A stretch of DNA of 64,000 bases from Bradyrhizobium neotropicale (GCF_001641695.1 NZ_LSEF01000100.1:61141-125140), one strand, 5' to 3'. Counted from the stretch's first letter, positions 44,863 through 55,812 are shown. Notes: a model not told the origin generated them from the letters alone. A program made the numbers and translations.

Positions 44863-47800
44863 AGGCCCCGCGTCCCATTCCCGATGCGGTGCGCGCCACG
44901 CAGGCGCGCGCGTCGGACCCGACTGCCTCGGCCTTCGTGTCGGCCAATGCCGGCTCGGGCAAGACCCATGTGCTGGTGCAGCGTGTGATCCGCCTGTTGC
45001 TGTCGGGCGTGCCGCCGGAAAAGATCCTCTGCATCACCTTCACCAAGGCCGCGGCCGCCAACATGGCCGAGCGCGTGTTCACCACGCTCGGGCATTGGGT
45101 GACGCTGGACGATGACGCGCTCGATGCGGCGATCCGCGCCGCCGGCATTCCGTACCCCAACGCGAAGCTGCGGCGCGAGGCGCGAAAGCTGTTCGCCTGC
45201 GCCCTGGAAACGCCGGGCGGGCTGAAGGTGCAGACCATCCACGCGCTGTGCACCCGCCTGCTCCAGCAGTTCCCGTTCGAGGCCAACGTGCCGGCGCGCT
45301 TCGCCGTCATCGACGAGCGCGACCAGACCGACATGATGGAGCGCGCCAACCTGAAAGTGCTGCTGGAGGCGGCACGCGATCCGGAGACTGTGACCGGCCG
45401 CGCGCTTTTGACCGCGATGGCGAACGCCGCCGACGTCACCTTCAAGGAGGTCGTGCGCGAGGCTTGCCTCAGCCGCGATCACTTCATGGCCTGGACGGAC
45501 GAGGCCGGCAACGCCGGGGCCGCGGCGGCGCAGATGGCGGCCGCGTTGGGCGTCGATGCCGGCGACCGCATCGAGGACATCGAGAACGAGATCCTCGACG
45601 GCCCGTTCCTGCCGCGCTCGCGCTGGGACGACATCGCCTTTGCGCTGGAGGACGGCAGCAAATCCGACAACGATCAGGCAGGCCGCCTTCGCGAGGCAAA
45701 GGTGTTTTCCGGCAGCGCGCAGGTCGACGCCTATCTCGGCGTCTTCCTCACCGATGAAAAAATGCCGCGCAAGGCGGTGCTGACCAAGAAATTCGCCGAC
45801 CACAATCCGTCCGTCGCGCGACTGTTCGAGGCCGAGGGGCAACGCCTGGGCGGATTGATCGAGAAGCGCCGCGCCGTGACCGTGCGCGACCGCACCGAGG
45901 CGCTCCTGCACATTGCGACGGCTGCTGCCGCGAACTACCGCCGCGAGAAGCAAGAGCGCGGGCTGCTCGATTACGACGACCTGATCGACAAGACGCTGGC
46001 GATGCTGAACCGCGTCACCTCCGGCTGGGTGCACTACAAGCTCGACCGCGGCGTCGATCACGTGTTGATCGACGAAGCCCAGGACACGAGCCCGCGGCAA
46101 TGGGACATCGTCGCGCACATCATCTCGGAATTCACTGCCGGCGAAGGCGCGCGCGAGGGGCTCAATCGCACGATCTTCGCCGTCGGCGACGAGAAGCAGT
46201 CGATCTTCTCGTTCCAGGGCGCCGCACCGCACGAATTCGACGCGCGCCGGCGCGAGCTGCACCGCAAGTTCACCGCCGCCGGGCTGAAGTTCGATCCGGT
46301 CGCTTTCACCTATTCGTTCCGCTCGGGCGCGACGATCCTGCACTCGGTCGATCACGTCTTCCGCGAGCCGGAGATCTACAAGAGCATCCACGCGATCGAG
46401 ATCGGCCACCCCCTGCACAATGCGCTCGCCGATGCCGGCCCGAGCGTGATCGAGCTGTGGGACCTCGCGGAGGCCGACGACAGGCAGGACATCGAGGGCT
46501 GGCGCGCGCCGTTCGACGGCGTCTCCGTCACCAGTCCCGAGGTGAAGCTCGCCCGCCGCATCCAGGCCGAGATCAGGCGGCTGGTGGAGAGCGGCACGCT
46601 GACGGGGCACGAAGGTGCGCGGCGGCCGCTGCGCTATGGCGACATGCTGATCCTGGTGCGCCGGCGCGGCAATGCCTTCGACGCGGTGATCCAGGCGCTG
46701 AAACACGCCAACATTCCGGTCGCCGGCGCCGACCGGCTCAAACTCACCGAGCACATCGCGATCATCGATTTGATCAACCTCGCCGATGCGTTGCTGCTGC
46801 CGCAGGACGATCTCGCGCTCGCGGTGGCCTTGAAAAGCCCGCTGTTCGGCCTCGACGAGGACGACCTCTTCACGCTTGCCTGGGAGCGCAAGGGATCGCT
46901 GCGCCGCGCGCTCGGCGAACACGCGGCAACGAATGACAGGTTCAAGGCGGCGCTGCAGCGCCTGGAAGCCTGCGAAGCGCGCGCGCGCGACGAGACGCCG
47001 TTCGCCTTCTATGCATGGCTGCTCGGGGGTGACGGCGGACGCGCGCGGATCCTGCGCCGGCTCGGCTTTGAAGCCAACGACGCGCTCGACGAGTTTCTGG
47101 AGCTCGCGCTGAACTATGAGCGCAAGGCGCCGGCCTCGCTGCAGGGCTTCATGGCCTGGCTGCGCTCGGCCGACACCGAGGTGAAGCGCGACATGGAGAT
47201 CTCGCGCGACGAGGTGCGGGTGATGACCGTGCATGGCGCCAAGGGCCTGGAGGCCTCGGTCGTCTTCATGGTCGATACCACGTCCTCGCCCGCGGACACG
47301 CAGCGGCTGCGGCTGATCCATGTGCCGCGCGGCAATGGCGGCGAGGTGGTGGTCTGGGCTGGTCGCAAGGCGGACGATCCAAAGCCGCTCGTCGACGCGC
47401 GCAAAGCGATGCTCGAAGAGACCGAGGACGAGTATCGCCGCCTGCTCTATGTCGCCATGACGCGCGCGGCCGACCGGCTGATCGTCGGCGGCTGCATGCC
47501 CGGCAACATGAAGACGGTCCGCAAGCTGAGTTGGTACGACCTGATCGACACCGGGCTCACGGGTTCGGGCCTTGAGAAGCAGACGGTCGAGATGCCGCAT
47601 GGTCCGGTTACGCGATTCGCGCGGCCGGATGATGTTGCGGTGCTGGGGACGCCCGCGGCCTCGGCTGACCAGACCGTCGAGCTACCTGCCTGGCTGCGAA
47701 CGCCCGCGCCGCGCGAGCTGATCGACGAGGATCCAGTGCGCCCCTCCGGGCAAGGCGCTGACGAAGGCCGAACGGTGCGGACCGGCGAATCAGTCCAGTC

Positions 47801-48365
47801 CCGCGCCCTGGCGCTGCAGCGCGGCACGCTGGTGCACCGTCTCCTGCAATCGTTGCCCGACATTGCCGCCGAGCGCCGGCGCGAGGCCGCGCTCGGCTTC
47901 ATGGCGCGCAATGCCGCGGACTGGGCCGAGGCCGACCGCGCCGCGCTGGCCGACAAGGTGCTCGCCTTGATCGCCACGCCGCGCTTTGCGCCGGTCTTTG
48001 CCGCCGGCAGCCGGGCGGAAGTAGCCATCGTCGGCCGCCTGGAGCGGCCGGGCCGGCCGCCGGCGCTGGTCTCCGGGCAGATCGACCGGCTGGTGGTGAC
48101 GCCGAGCGAGGTCCTGATCGTCGATTTCAAGACCAACCAGGTGGCCCCCAAGAGCGCGGCGGAAGCGCCCGCAGCCTATGTCCGGCAGCTTGCGCTGTAC
48201 CGGGCGGTGCTCGCCCGCCTTTATCCCCAAAAGCCGATCCGGGCCGTCCTGCTCTGGACCGAGGCCCTTGAATATATGGAGATTTCAGCCCCCGCGCTGG
48301 ACGCGGCGCTGGCATCCCTTCATGTCGGCGTGAGCATCCTTGACCCGGCAAGGACCCGTTCATAG
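44856..48365 (+). CDS. addA: Double-strand break repair helicase AddA
   Basis: AddA is the UvrD-like helicase and nuclease subunit of AddAB. The 1169-residue product begins at the ATG at 44856, which overlaps the addB stop. It has Walker A in SANAGSGKTHVLVQRV, motif Ia CITFTKAAAANMAERV, Walker B LIDEAQDTSPRQW, motif III-like VGDEKQSIFSFQGA, motif V MTVHGAKGLEASVVFM and motif VI RLLYVAMTRAADRL. The C-terminal nuclease has ILIVDFKTNQV. The length is normal. Confidence 0.96.
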   Translation: MVKAPRPIPDAVRATQARASDPTASAFVSANAGSGKTHVLVQRVIRLLLSGVPPEKILCITFTKAAAANMAERVFTTLGHWVTLDDDALDAAIRAAGIPYPNAKLRREARKLFACALETPGGLKVQTIHALCTRLLQQFPFEANVPARFAVIDERDQTDMMERANLKVLLEAARDPETVTGRALLTAMANAADVTFKEVVREACLSRDHFMAWTDEAGNAGAAAAQMAAALGVDAGDRIEDIENEILDGPFLPRSRWDDIAFALEDGSKSDNDQAGRLREAKVFSGSAQVDAYLGVFLTDEKMPRKAVLTKKFADHNPSVARLFEAEGQRLGGLIEKRRAVTVRDRTEALLHIATAAAANYRREKQERGLLDYDDLIDKTLAMLNRVTSGWVHYKLDRGVDHVLIDEAQDTSPRQWDIVAHIISEFTAGEGAREGLNRTIFAVGDEKQSIFSFQGAAPHEFDARRRELHRKFTAAGLKFDPVAFTYSFRSGATILHSVDHVFREPEIYKSIHAIEIGHPLHNALADAGPSVIELWDLAEADDRQDIEGWRAPFDGVSVTSPEVKLARRIQAEIRRLVESGTLTGHEGARRPLRYGDMLILVRRRGNAFDAVIQALKHANIPVAGADRLKLTEHIAIIDLINLADALLLPQDDLALAVALKSPLFGLDEDDLFTLAWERKGSLRRALGEHAATNDRFKAALQRLEACEARARDETPFAFYAWLLGGDGGRARILRRLGFEANDALDEFLELALNYERKAPASLQGFMAWLRSADTEVKRDMEISRDEVRVMTVHGAKGLEASVVFMVDTTSSPADTQRLRLIHVPRGNGGEVVVWAGRKADDPKPLVDARKAMLEETEDEYRRLLYVAMTRAADRLIVGGCMPGNMKTVRKLSWYDLIDTGLTGSGLEKQTVEMPHGPVTRFARPDDVAVLGTPAASADQTVELPAWLRTPAPRELIDEDPVRPSGQGADEGRTVRTGESVQSRALALQRGTLVHRLLQSLPDIAAERRREAALGFMARNAADWAEADRAALADKVLALIATPRFAPVFAAGSRAEVAIVGRLERPGRPPALVSGQIDRLVVTPSEVLIVDFKTNQVAPKSAAEAPAAYVRQLALYRAVLARLYPQKPIRAVLLWTEALEYMEISAPALDAALASLHVGVSILDPARTRS

Positions 48366-48432
48366 GTTGACGACATGATCCCGGGCGCGATTCCAAGTCG
48401 CGCCGATTCTTTCAACCGAACGAGGTACTCCA

Positions 48433-48753
48433 ATGGCCGTTGGCAAGGTTTCTGACGCCGATTTCGAAGCCGAAGTGCTCAAGGCGAACGGCCCCGTGGT
48501 CGTCGATTTCTGGGCCGAATGGTGCGGCCCCTGCCGCATGATCGCACCCGCGCTCGACGAGATCGCCGGCGCGATGGGCGACAAGGTCAAGATCGTCAAG
48601 CTCAACGTCGACGAGAGCCCGAAGACGGCATCGAAGTACGGCGTGATGTCGATCCCGACCCTCATGATCTTCAAGGGCGGCGAGATGGCCTCCCGCCAGG
48701 TCGGTGCGGCGCCGAAGGCGAAGCTGCAGCAGTGGATCACCTCCGCGGTCTGA
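48433..48753 (+). CDS. trxA: Thioredoxin 1
   Basis: Thioredoxin is the general cytosolic disulfide reductant, reduced by thioredoxin reductase. The 106-residue protein has the active site WCGPC (Cys31 and Cys34) in DFWAEWCGPCRMIAP and the cis-Pro region GVMSIPTLMIFKGGE. It is 67 bp after addA. A weak promoter-like GTTGAC at 48366-48371 occurs in that gap. A terminator follows. Confidence 0.97.
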   Translation: MAVGKVSDADFEAEVLKANGPVVVDFWAEWCGPCRMIAPALDEIAGAMGDKVKIVKLNVDESPKTASKYGVMSIPTLMIFKGGEMASRQVGAAPKAKLQQWITSAV

Positions 48754-48782
48754 TCCGCGTCGCGAAAACGATTATTTCCGAC

Positions 48783-48810
48783 AACGGCCGGCGAAATGCC
48801 GGCCGTTTTG
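48783..48810. terminator. Terminator after trxA
   Basis: AACGGCCGGC and GCCGGCCGTT form a perfect 10-bp stem with a GAAAT loop, followed by TTTG on the plus strand. It lies 29 bases after trxA and just before the end of the convergent phosphoesterase gene, so it could serve both, although the minus-strand T-run is weak. Confidence 0.7.
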
Positions 48811-48814
48811 TTTG

Positions 48815-49534
48815 TCAGGATTTGATCCAGCCTGTCGCCAGCGCGTTCGCGAGCTCCGGCTGGCCGTTGCTGCGTGCGAGTGCGGCCATCGCCTCGTGAT
48901 CGTAGGCGATGTGGCGGAACGTGACCTGCCAGGCACCGTCAATCTGTTCGAGGATCGCGTAGCGCGCGTGCGGGGTGCCGGCCTCGACGACATGCGGAAA
49001 CGGATGCTTGTCGCGATAGCCGGGACTGCCGACGCTGCCGGGATTGACGATCAGCCGGCCGTCGCGCACGCGCACGGCACGCGCGAGATGCGTGTGGGCG
49101 CAGAGGATCAGAGACTGCGTGATGCCTTGCGCGATGTGCTCGATGCGGTCGAGCGGAGACATGACCACCGTGCCGTCGGAATGCACGGTATCGAGCCAAT
49201 AGACCTCATCGTTGTCCGGCGTCGCGTGGCACAGGAAGACCTGGTCGTGAAGGACCCGCGTCATCGGCTGCGCGCGCAACCAGTCGAGATGTCCGGACTC
49301 GAGCTGTGCATGCGCGGGACGGTCCCAGGAGCCCATCTTCTCCGGCGGCCGATCGAGGAGGTAACGGTCGTGATTGCCGAGCACGTGGATGGCGTCGAGA
49401 TTCATCAGGATCTCGATGGTCCGCCGCGCGTCGAGCGGGCCGCTCAGCATGTCGCCGAGATCAACGATGTCCTTGATGCCGTGCGCGCGGATGTCGGCGA
49501 GGACGTCGGCAATCGCAGCAAATCGCATCGTCAT
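48815..49534 (-). CDS. Metallophosphoesterase-like protein with a deleted first metal motif
   Basis: The 239-residue protein belongs to the calcineurin-like phosphoesterases (YfcE/DUF-type). It keeps motif II in IVDLGDMLSGPLDA, motif III HVLGNHDRYLL, and the C-terminal His motifs FLCHATPDND and LILCAHTHLARA. The N-terminus reads MTMRFAAIADVLADIRAHGI, whereas relatives have about ten more residues (DxHGN followed by LEAV) between Asp-Val and Leu-Ala-Asp. The His of the DxH metal motif is therefore gone through an in-frame deletion. I use the ATG at 49534 preceded by GGGAG. It may be inactive. Confidence 0.8.
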   Translation of the reverse strand: MTMRFAAIADVLADIRAHGIKDIVDLGDMLSGPLDARRTIEILMNLDAIHVLGNHDRYLLDRPPEKMGSWDRPAHAQLESGHLDWLRAQPMTRVLHDQVFLCHATPDNDEVYWLDTVHSDGTVVMSPLDRIEHIAQGITQSLILCAHTHLARAVRVRDGRLIVNPGSVGSPGYRDKHPFPHVVEAGTPHARYAILEQIDGAWQVTFRHIAYDHEAMAALARSNGQPELANALATGWIKS

Positions 49535-49544
49535 TCTCACTCCC

Positions 49545-49685
49545 GCGCCCCGGACGCAGCGCAGCGCTGCCCTGACGATGCGAAGCATCGTCCAGTAACG
49601 GTGCGCTGCTGAGCCGGGGCCCATGCGGCCCCTGGGTCCCGGCCCTGCGTCGCGTCATTTCATGCCGCGCCGCGTCCGGGACGCG
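49545..49685. repeat. Complex palindromic repeat between phosphoesterase gene and folC
   Basis: The gap holds several overlapping inverted repeats, among them GACGATGC/GCATCGTC (49573-49592), GGGGCCC/GGGGCC-type arms (49616-49632) and GTCCGGGACGC near the end paired with GCGCCCCGGAC near the start. It is non-coding and resembles large palindromic repeats dispersed in Bradyrhizobium chromosomes; the family assignment is from general knowledge. Confidence 0.5.
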
Positions 49686-49690
49686 AGAGG

Positions 49691-51034
49691 CTATGCAGGA
49701 GGCGTGCCGTTGATGGCGAGCACGTGGCCGGCGAGATAGAGCGAGCCGGTGATCAGGATGCGCGGCGGCACCTCATAGGCGAGTCGGGACAACGCGCGCA
49801 GCGCGGCCTCGATGCCCGGCGCGATCTCGACGCGCATGCCGAAGCTGCGCGCGGCATCGGCGAGGCGATCGACCGGCATCGCGTTCTCGGTGTCCGGGAT
49901 CGGCACCGCGATGATGTGCCGGGTGAGGCCGGCGAAATTAGCAAGAAAACCCTGCGCGTCCTTGTTGGCCATCATGCCGGCGATGACGACCAGAGGCCGC
50001 GACACCCGCTCCTCGAGATCGCCGAGCGCGGCGGCCGCGACGCGCCCGCCCTCGGCATTGTGCCCGCCATCGAGCCAGATCTCCGACCCCTGCGGTCCCC
50101 AGCCGAGCAGCTCGCCCGAGGTGATGCGCTGCATCCGCGCCGGCCATTCGGCGCCGACGATGCCGGCTTCGAACGCGGCATGATTGATCTTGAACGCGTT
50201 GGTGGCACGCAGCGTCGCGATCGCAAGGCCGGCATTGTCGAACTGGTGGCGGCCGAACAGGCGCGGCGCCGCCAGATCCATCAGACCGCGATCGTCGGAA
50301 TAGACCAGCCGCCCATGCTCGACATTCACGTGCCAACTTTCGCCGGCGGCAAACAGCGGCGCACGCATGCGCTTGGCTTGCGCCTCGATCACGGCCATCG
50401 CCTCCGGCGACTGCTCGGCGCACACCACGGGCACGCCGCGCTTGATGATCGCGGCTTTCTCGGCGGCAATCGAGGCCAGGGTAGGCCCAAGGAAATCCAT
50501 GTGATCCATGCTGATCGGCGTGATCACGCAGGCCGCGGGCGCATCGACGACGTTGGTCGAGTCGAGCCGGCCGCCGAGGCCGACTTCGAGCAGCACGACA
50601 TCGGCCGGATTCTGCGCGAACAGATGGAAAGCGGCGGCAGTCTTCAGCTCGAAGACCGTTGCGGCCTCGCCGGCATTGACGCGCTCGACCTCTTCGAGCG
50701 CGGCGCGCAATTCGTCATCGCCAACGAACACGCCGCCGCTGAGGCGGCCGAGCCGGAAGCATTCATTGATGCGCACGAGATACGGCGAGGTATAGGCGTG
50801 GACGCGCAGGCCTGCGGCCTCCAGCATCGCGCGCAGATAGGCAAGCGTCGAACCCTTGCCATTGGTGCCGGCGATGTGGATCACCGGCGGCAGCTTGCGC
50901 TCGGGATGGCCGAGCCGCTCGAGCAGACGGTGCATCCGCTCGAGGCCGAGATCGATGCGTTTCTGATGCAGGGCCGAAAGCCGCCCGATCAGTTCACCGA
51001 GCGACGGCTTCGCGCTGTCGGCGGAGGCGTTCAC
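49691..51034 (-). CDS. folC: Bifunctional folylpolyglutamate/dihydrofolate synthase
   Basis: FolC adds glutamate to dihydropteroate and to folates. The 447-residue Mur-ligase-type enzyme has the ATP loop HIAGTNGKGSTLAYLRAML, the SxMDHxDFLG motif in PISMDHMDFLGPTLASIAAE, the omega-loop ELKTAAAFHLFAQ and EVGLGGRLDSTNVVD. Its start overlaps the accD stop by four bases, the classic accD-folC pair. Confidence 0.96.
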   Translation of the reverse strand: MNASADSAKPSLGELIGRLSALHQKRIDLGLERMHRLLERLGHPERKLPPVIHIAGTNGKGSTLAYLRAMLEAAGLRVHAYTSPYLVRINECFRLGRLSGGVFVGDDELRAALEEVERVNAGEAATVFELKTAAAFHLFAQNPADVVLLEVGLGGRLDSTNVVDAPAACVITPISMDHMDFLGPTLASIAAEKAAIIKRGVPVVCAEQSPEAMAVIEAQAKRMRAPLFAAGESWHVNVEHGRLVYSDDRGLMDLAAPRLFGRHQFDNAGLAIATLRATNAFKINHAAFEAGIVGAEWPARMQRITSGELLGWGPQGSEIWLDGGHNAEGGRVAAAALGDLEERVSRPLVVIAGMMANKDAQGFLANFAGLTRHIIAVPIPDTENAMPVDRLADAARSFGMRVEIAPGIEAALRALSRLAYEVPPRILITGSLYLAGHVLAINGTPPA

Positions 51035-51972
51035 GCGTGCGGCGCGGCCGGCGCCACCTCGGGGGCCGATACAATCTGCGCCGGGCTTACCACCGGCTGC
51101 GTCGGCTTCGATGCAGTCTCCGGCGCCGGCGATTTCGTCAGCAGGCGGCAGAGCCGCGCGAGCGTCGGACGGAGGTCATGGCGGTGCACGACCATGTCAA
51201 CCATGCCGTGCTCCTTGAGATACTCGGCGCGCTGGAAGCCCTCGGGGAGCTTTTCGCGGATCGTCTGCTCGATCACGCGCGCACCGGCAAAGCCGATCAG
51301 CGCGCCGGGCTCGGCAATCTGCACGTCGCCGAGCATCGCATAGGATGCCGTGACGCCGCCGGTGGTGGGGTTGGTCAGCACGACGATATAGGGCTGCTTT
51401 GCCTCGCGGAGCATCTGCACGGCGACGGTCGTGCGCGGCATCTGCATCAGTGATAGAATGCCTTCCTGCATCCGTGCGCCACCGCTCGCGGCGAACACGA
51501 TGAAGGGCGACTTCTTCTCGACCGCGAGCTCGAGCCCGCGCACGATGGCTTCGCCTGCGGCCATGCCGAGCGAGCCGCCCATGAAATCGAAATCCTGCAC
51601 GGCGACGACGACGGCCGCGCCTTCAAGCTTGCCGTAGCCGACCTTGATCGCGTCGTTCAAATTGGTGCGCGCACGCGCATCCTTGATGCGATCGACATAC
51701 TTCTTCTCGTCGCGGAACTTGAGCGGATCGGGGGTAACCTCGGGCAACGCCACGTCGAACCAGGTCTCGTTGTCGAAGATCGACTTCAACCGCGCCACCG
51801 CGCCCATGCGCATGTGGTAGTTCGAGCCGGGGATGACGAACTGGTTGGCCTCGACGTCCTTGTAGAACACGAGCTGCCCGGAATCCGGACACTTGATCCA
51901 CAGATTCTCCGGCGTCTCCCGCCGCAGCATGTTGCGGATCTTCGGCCGGACCACATTGGTAAGCCAGTTCAT
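51031..51972 (-). CDS. accD: Acetyl-CoA carboxylase carboxyltransferase subunit beta
   Basis: AccD with AccA transfers CO2 from biotin to acetyl-CoA, making malonyl-CoA for fatty acid synthesis. The 313-residue protein has the carboxyltransferase core (FMGGSLGMAAGEAIVRGLEL, SGGARMQEGILSLMQM, LTNPTTGGVTASYAMLGD). The N-terminal four-Cys zinc finger of E. coli AccD is reduced to Cys28 in WIKCPDSGQLVFYKDVEANQ; the other three Cys are replaced, as in many alphaproteobacteria. It lies 112 bp after trpA and overlaps folC. Confidence 0.96.
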   Translation of the reverse strand: MNWLTNVVRPKIRNMLRRETPENLWIKCPDSGQLVFYKDVEANQFVIPGSNYHMRMGAVARLKSIFDNETWFDVALPEVTPDPLKFRDEKKYVDRIKDARARTNLNDAIKVGYGKLEGAAVVVAVQDFDFMGGSLGMAAGEAIVRGLELAVEKKSPFIVFAASGGARMQEGILSLMQMPRTTVAVQMLREAKQPYIVVLTNPTTGGVTASYAMLGDVQIAEPGALIGFAGARVIEQTIREKLPEGFQRAEYLKEHGMVDMVVHRHDLRPTLARLCRLLTKSPAPETASKPTQPVVSPAQIVSAPEVAPAAPHA

Positions 51973-52084
51973 GGTTTGCTCCGATTAGCGATTCCCGCTC
52001 CGGGATCGCCTGATGGGATATATGGCGGCCGGGGCATTTCCCGGCAAGCCGCCGTGTCGTCCGCCTTGCGAGCGGAATTATGGC

Positions 52085-52917
52085 CTATTCCGCCGCCTGC
52101 TGCGCGCCCCTGACGCCCTGGGCCAGGGATGCCGTCAGCTCGGCAACGGCGTTAACGGTCTTGCTGGTCGCCCGCCCCTCGGCATCGAGGCTGTTCTTGA
52201 GTGCATCGACCAGCGCGGTGCCGACGACCGCACCGTTGGCATGCGAAGCGATGGCGCGAGCAGCTTCCGGCGTACGAATGCCGAAGCCGACGCAGACCGG
52301 CAGCTTGGTGTGCCGCTTGATGCGGGCAACCGCCTCGCTCACGGCCGTGGAGTCCGCGGCCGCTGCACCGGTGATGCCGGTGATCGAGACGTAGTAGACA
52401 AAGCCCGAAGTGTTGGCGAGCACGGCCGGCAGGCGCTTGTCGTCGGTGGTCGGCGTCGCCAGGCGAATGAAGTTGAGGCCGGCCTTCATCGCGGGCAGAC
52501 AGAGCTCGTCGTCTTCCTCCGGCGGCAGGTCGACGATGATGAGACCGTCGACGCCGGCGGTCTTGGCATCGGCGAGAAACTTGTCGACGCCGTAGATGTA
52601 GATCGGATTGTAGTAGCCCATCAGCACGATCGGCGTCGCATTGTCGTCCTTGCGGAAGCCGCGCACCAGATCGAGCGTCTTCTTCAGCGTCATGCCGGCC
52701 TTCAGCGCGCGCAGGCCCGCTGCCTGGATCGACGGGCCGTCGGCCATCGGATCGGTGAAGGGCATGCCGATCTCGATCACATCGGCGCCCGCCTTCGGCA
52801 GCGCCTTGATGATCTCGAGCGAGGTTGCCGGATCTGGATCGCCGGCCATCAGGAAGGTCACGAAGGCCGAGCGGCCCGCCTTCTTCAGCTCGGCAAAACG
52901 GGTGTCGATACGCGTGG

Positions 52918-52921
<4 letters not shown>
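52085..52921 (-). CDS. trpA: Tryptophan synthase alpha chain
   Basis: TrpA cleaves indole-3-glycerol phosphate to indole and glyceraldehyde 3-phosphate. The 278-residue TIM barrel carries the catalytic Glu and Asp in VIEIGMPFTDPMADGPSIQ, the phosphate-binding region YVSITGITGA and VGFGIRTPEAARA. The start overlaps the trpB stop by four bases. Confidence 0.97.
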
Positions 52922-54143
<1,222 letters not shown>

Positions 54144-54147
<4 letters not shown>

Positions 54148-54803
54148 CGAACGCTCAACTCTTGGGTGGTGCGCGCGGCGCGAATGAAGGCCTCGATCAG
54201 CTCCGGATCCTTGACGCCGGGGGCGCTCTCGACGCCGGAGGACACGTCGACGCCGCCGGCACGGGTGATGCGCAGGGCGTCCGCGACGTTCTGGGCATGC
54301 AGGCCGCCCGAGACCATGTAGGGCAGCGCGAGCTTGAGATTTTCGAGCAGATGCCAGTCGAACGGCGCACCCAAGCCGCCTGGCCGCGTGGCGTCCTTCG
54401 GCGCGCGTGCATCGAACAGGATGCGATCGGCGACCGCGGCGTAGCCGGGCAGTGCGGCAAGATCAACCGCGGTCTCGACCGGCACGGCCTTCATCACCGG
54501 GCGGCCGAATCGCTGCTTGATGTCGCGCAGCCGCGCGACGCTCTCCTTGCCGTGGAGCTGGAAAATGTCCGGCGCCAGCGCGTCCATGATGTTGTCGAGC
54601 GTCGCATCATCGGCATCGACCGTGAGCGCCACCTTCAGCGCGCGCTGTTTCACCTGCCGGCCGAGATCGCGCCCCAGTTCCAGCGAGAGATGCCGCGGCG
54701 ACGGCGGAAAGAACACGAACCCCACCATGTCGGCGCCCGCGTCGAGCGCCGTTTGAAGCGTCTCGCGCGTTGACAGGCCGCAGATCTTGACGAGCAGGGG
54801 CAT
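54144..54803 (-). CDS. trpF: Phosphoribosylanthranilate isomerase
   Basis: TrpF converts phosphoribosylanthranilate to CdRP, the third step of tryptophan synthesis. The 219-residue TIM barrel starts MPLLVKICGLSTRETLQTAL with the catalytic Cys, and has GFVFFPPSPRHLS, FQLHGKESVARLRDIK, the catalytic Asp in ILFDARAPKDAT and VDVSSGVESAPGVKDPEL. It begins the trpFBA unit. Confidence 0.96.
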
Positions 54804-54869
54804 GGTCTCAAAACGGGTGGAGGCCGCGCGTCCGCGGCCAGAAAACAGGGTTTTCGGTTGCGGCCGCTT

Positions 54870-55262
54870 CTACAACGTCGCGCGCTGCTTGTCTCGCCCG
54901 ACGGGGCCGTAAAGGCCGGCCCCGGTGGGGACCGGGAGGCGCTGCGGATCGGGCTTTGCCGGAGCCGCGGCCGCGCGCAGGTCGGCCAGCTCGGCCCTGG
55001 CGGACCGCGCCTCGGCCTCGTTCCGGCGCGCCGCACGCCGCCAGCGCCCCTGGGCGAGCCAGACGGCTGAGCCGCCCGCCACCACGCCCAGCACGCCCAC
55101 GACGATCAGGAGCAGGAACAGCGGCAACGAGAACGACAATGACGAGTCGTCCGAAACCAGGGGATCGTAGGAGACTGTGACGAAGTGCCGGTTGGCAATG
55201 GCGAAGTCGACCAGGACGAAGCCCAGCGGAATCACGACCAGCGCGGTCAGAAACTTTCGCAT
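54870..55262 (-). CDS. LapA-domain inner membrane protein
   Basis: The 130-residue protein has two transmembrane helices: TALVVIPLGFVLVDFAIAN (about 6-24) and LPLFLLLIVVGVLGVVAGG (about 46-64), followed by a charged coiled-coil-like stretch (RWRRAARRNEAEARSARAEL) and a Pro-rich tail. This is the LapA/YciS (DUF1049) layout; in E. coli LapA acts with LapB in lipopolysaccharide assembly control. No lapB is adjacent. It lies between ihfB and trpF, its common place in Rhizobiales. Confidence 0.82.
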   Translation of the reverse strand: MRKFLTALVVIPLGFVLVDFAIANRHFVTVSYDPLVSDDSSLSFSLPLFLLLIVVGVLGVVAGGSAVWLAQGRWRRAARRNEAEARSARAELADLRAAAAPAKPDPQRLPVPTGAGLYGPVGRDKQRATL

Positions 55263-55334
55263 CGCGATCGCTCGCCTTGAATCAAGCTTACGGCCCCATC
55301 ATGCGGCCGTTCGGTTAAATCCGGACGACAGCCT

Positions 55335-55640
55335 TTAATCGGCGGCACCGGGATCCGGGTCGTCGCGGTTCAGCCGCTCGCGCATTTCCTTGCCGGTCTT
55401 GAAGAACGGAACGCTCTTCTGGTCGACAGGCACATGGGCGCCGGTACGTGGATTGCGGCCGGCGCGTGCCGGGCGGTGTTTCACCGAGAAAGCGCCGAAA
55501 CCGCGCAGCTCGACGCGATCACCGCGCGCAAGGGCCGCGACGATCTCTTCGAGAATCGCGTTCACAATGTTCTCGACATCCCGCTGGTAAAGATGCGGGT
55601 TGTGCTCGGCGATACGCTGAACAAGTTCGGATTTGATCAT
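55335..55640 (-). CDS. ihfB: Integration host factor subunit beta
   Basis: IHF-beta forms a heterodimer with IHF-alpha that bends DNA. The 101-residue protein begins MIKSELVQRIAEHNPHLYQR and has VELRGFGAFSVKHRPARAGR, then NPRTG, the beta-arm with the intercalating Pro. The C-terminal VPFFKTGKEMRERLN is typical and is followed by a short acidic tail. A possible -35 CTTGAC is seen on the minus strand at 55703-55698. Confidence 0.95.
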   Translation of the reverse strand: MIKSELVQRIAEHNPHLYQRDVENIVNAILEEIVAALARGDRVELRGFGAFSVKHRPARAGRNPRTGAHVPVDQKSVPFFKTGKEMRERLNRDDPDPGAAD

Positions 55641-55812
55641 CGAGAGATAGGACCCGGGAGCGTGCGGACAACCATTTCCGTGAAAATACGTTGAACTGTC
55701 AAGACGCTAAATGAGGGATGGCGGATGGGAAAGTGCGTGACAAACACCAAAAAAGCGGGCTGTCACGGCACTCGTTCAACGGGTAAATCCCAAAGGACAC
55801 GCCTGGTTCCCG

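Noticed and set aside
44796..47600. 934-codon open frame opposite addA
   Set aside because: Antisense shadow of a clear AddA gene; Arg/Asp/His-rich composition without motifs.
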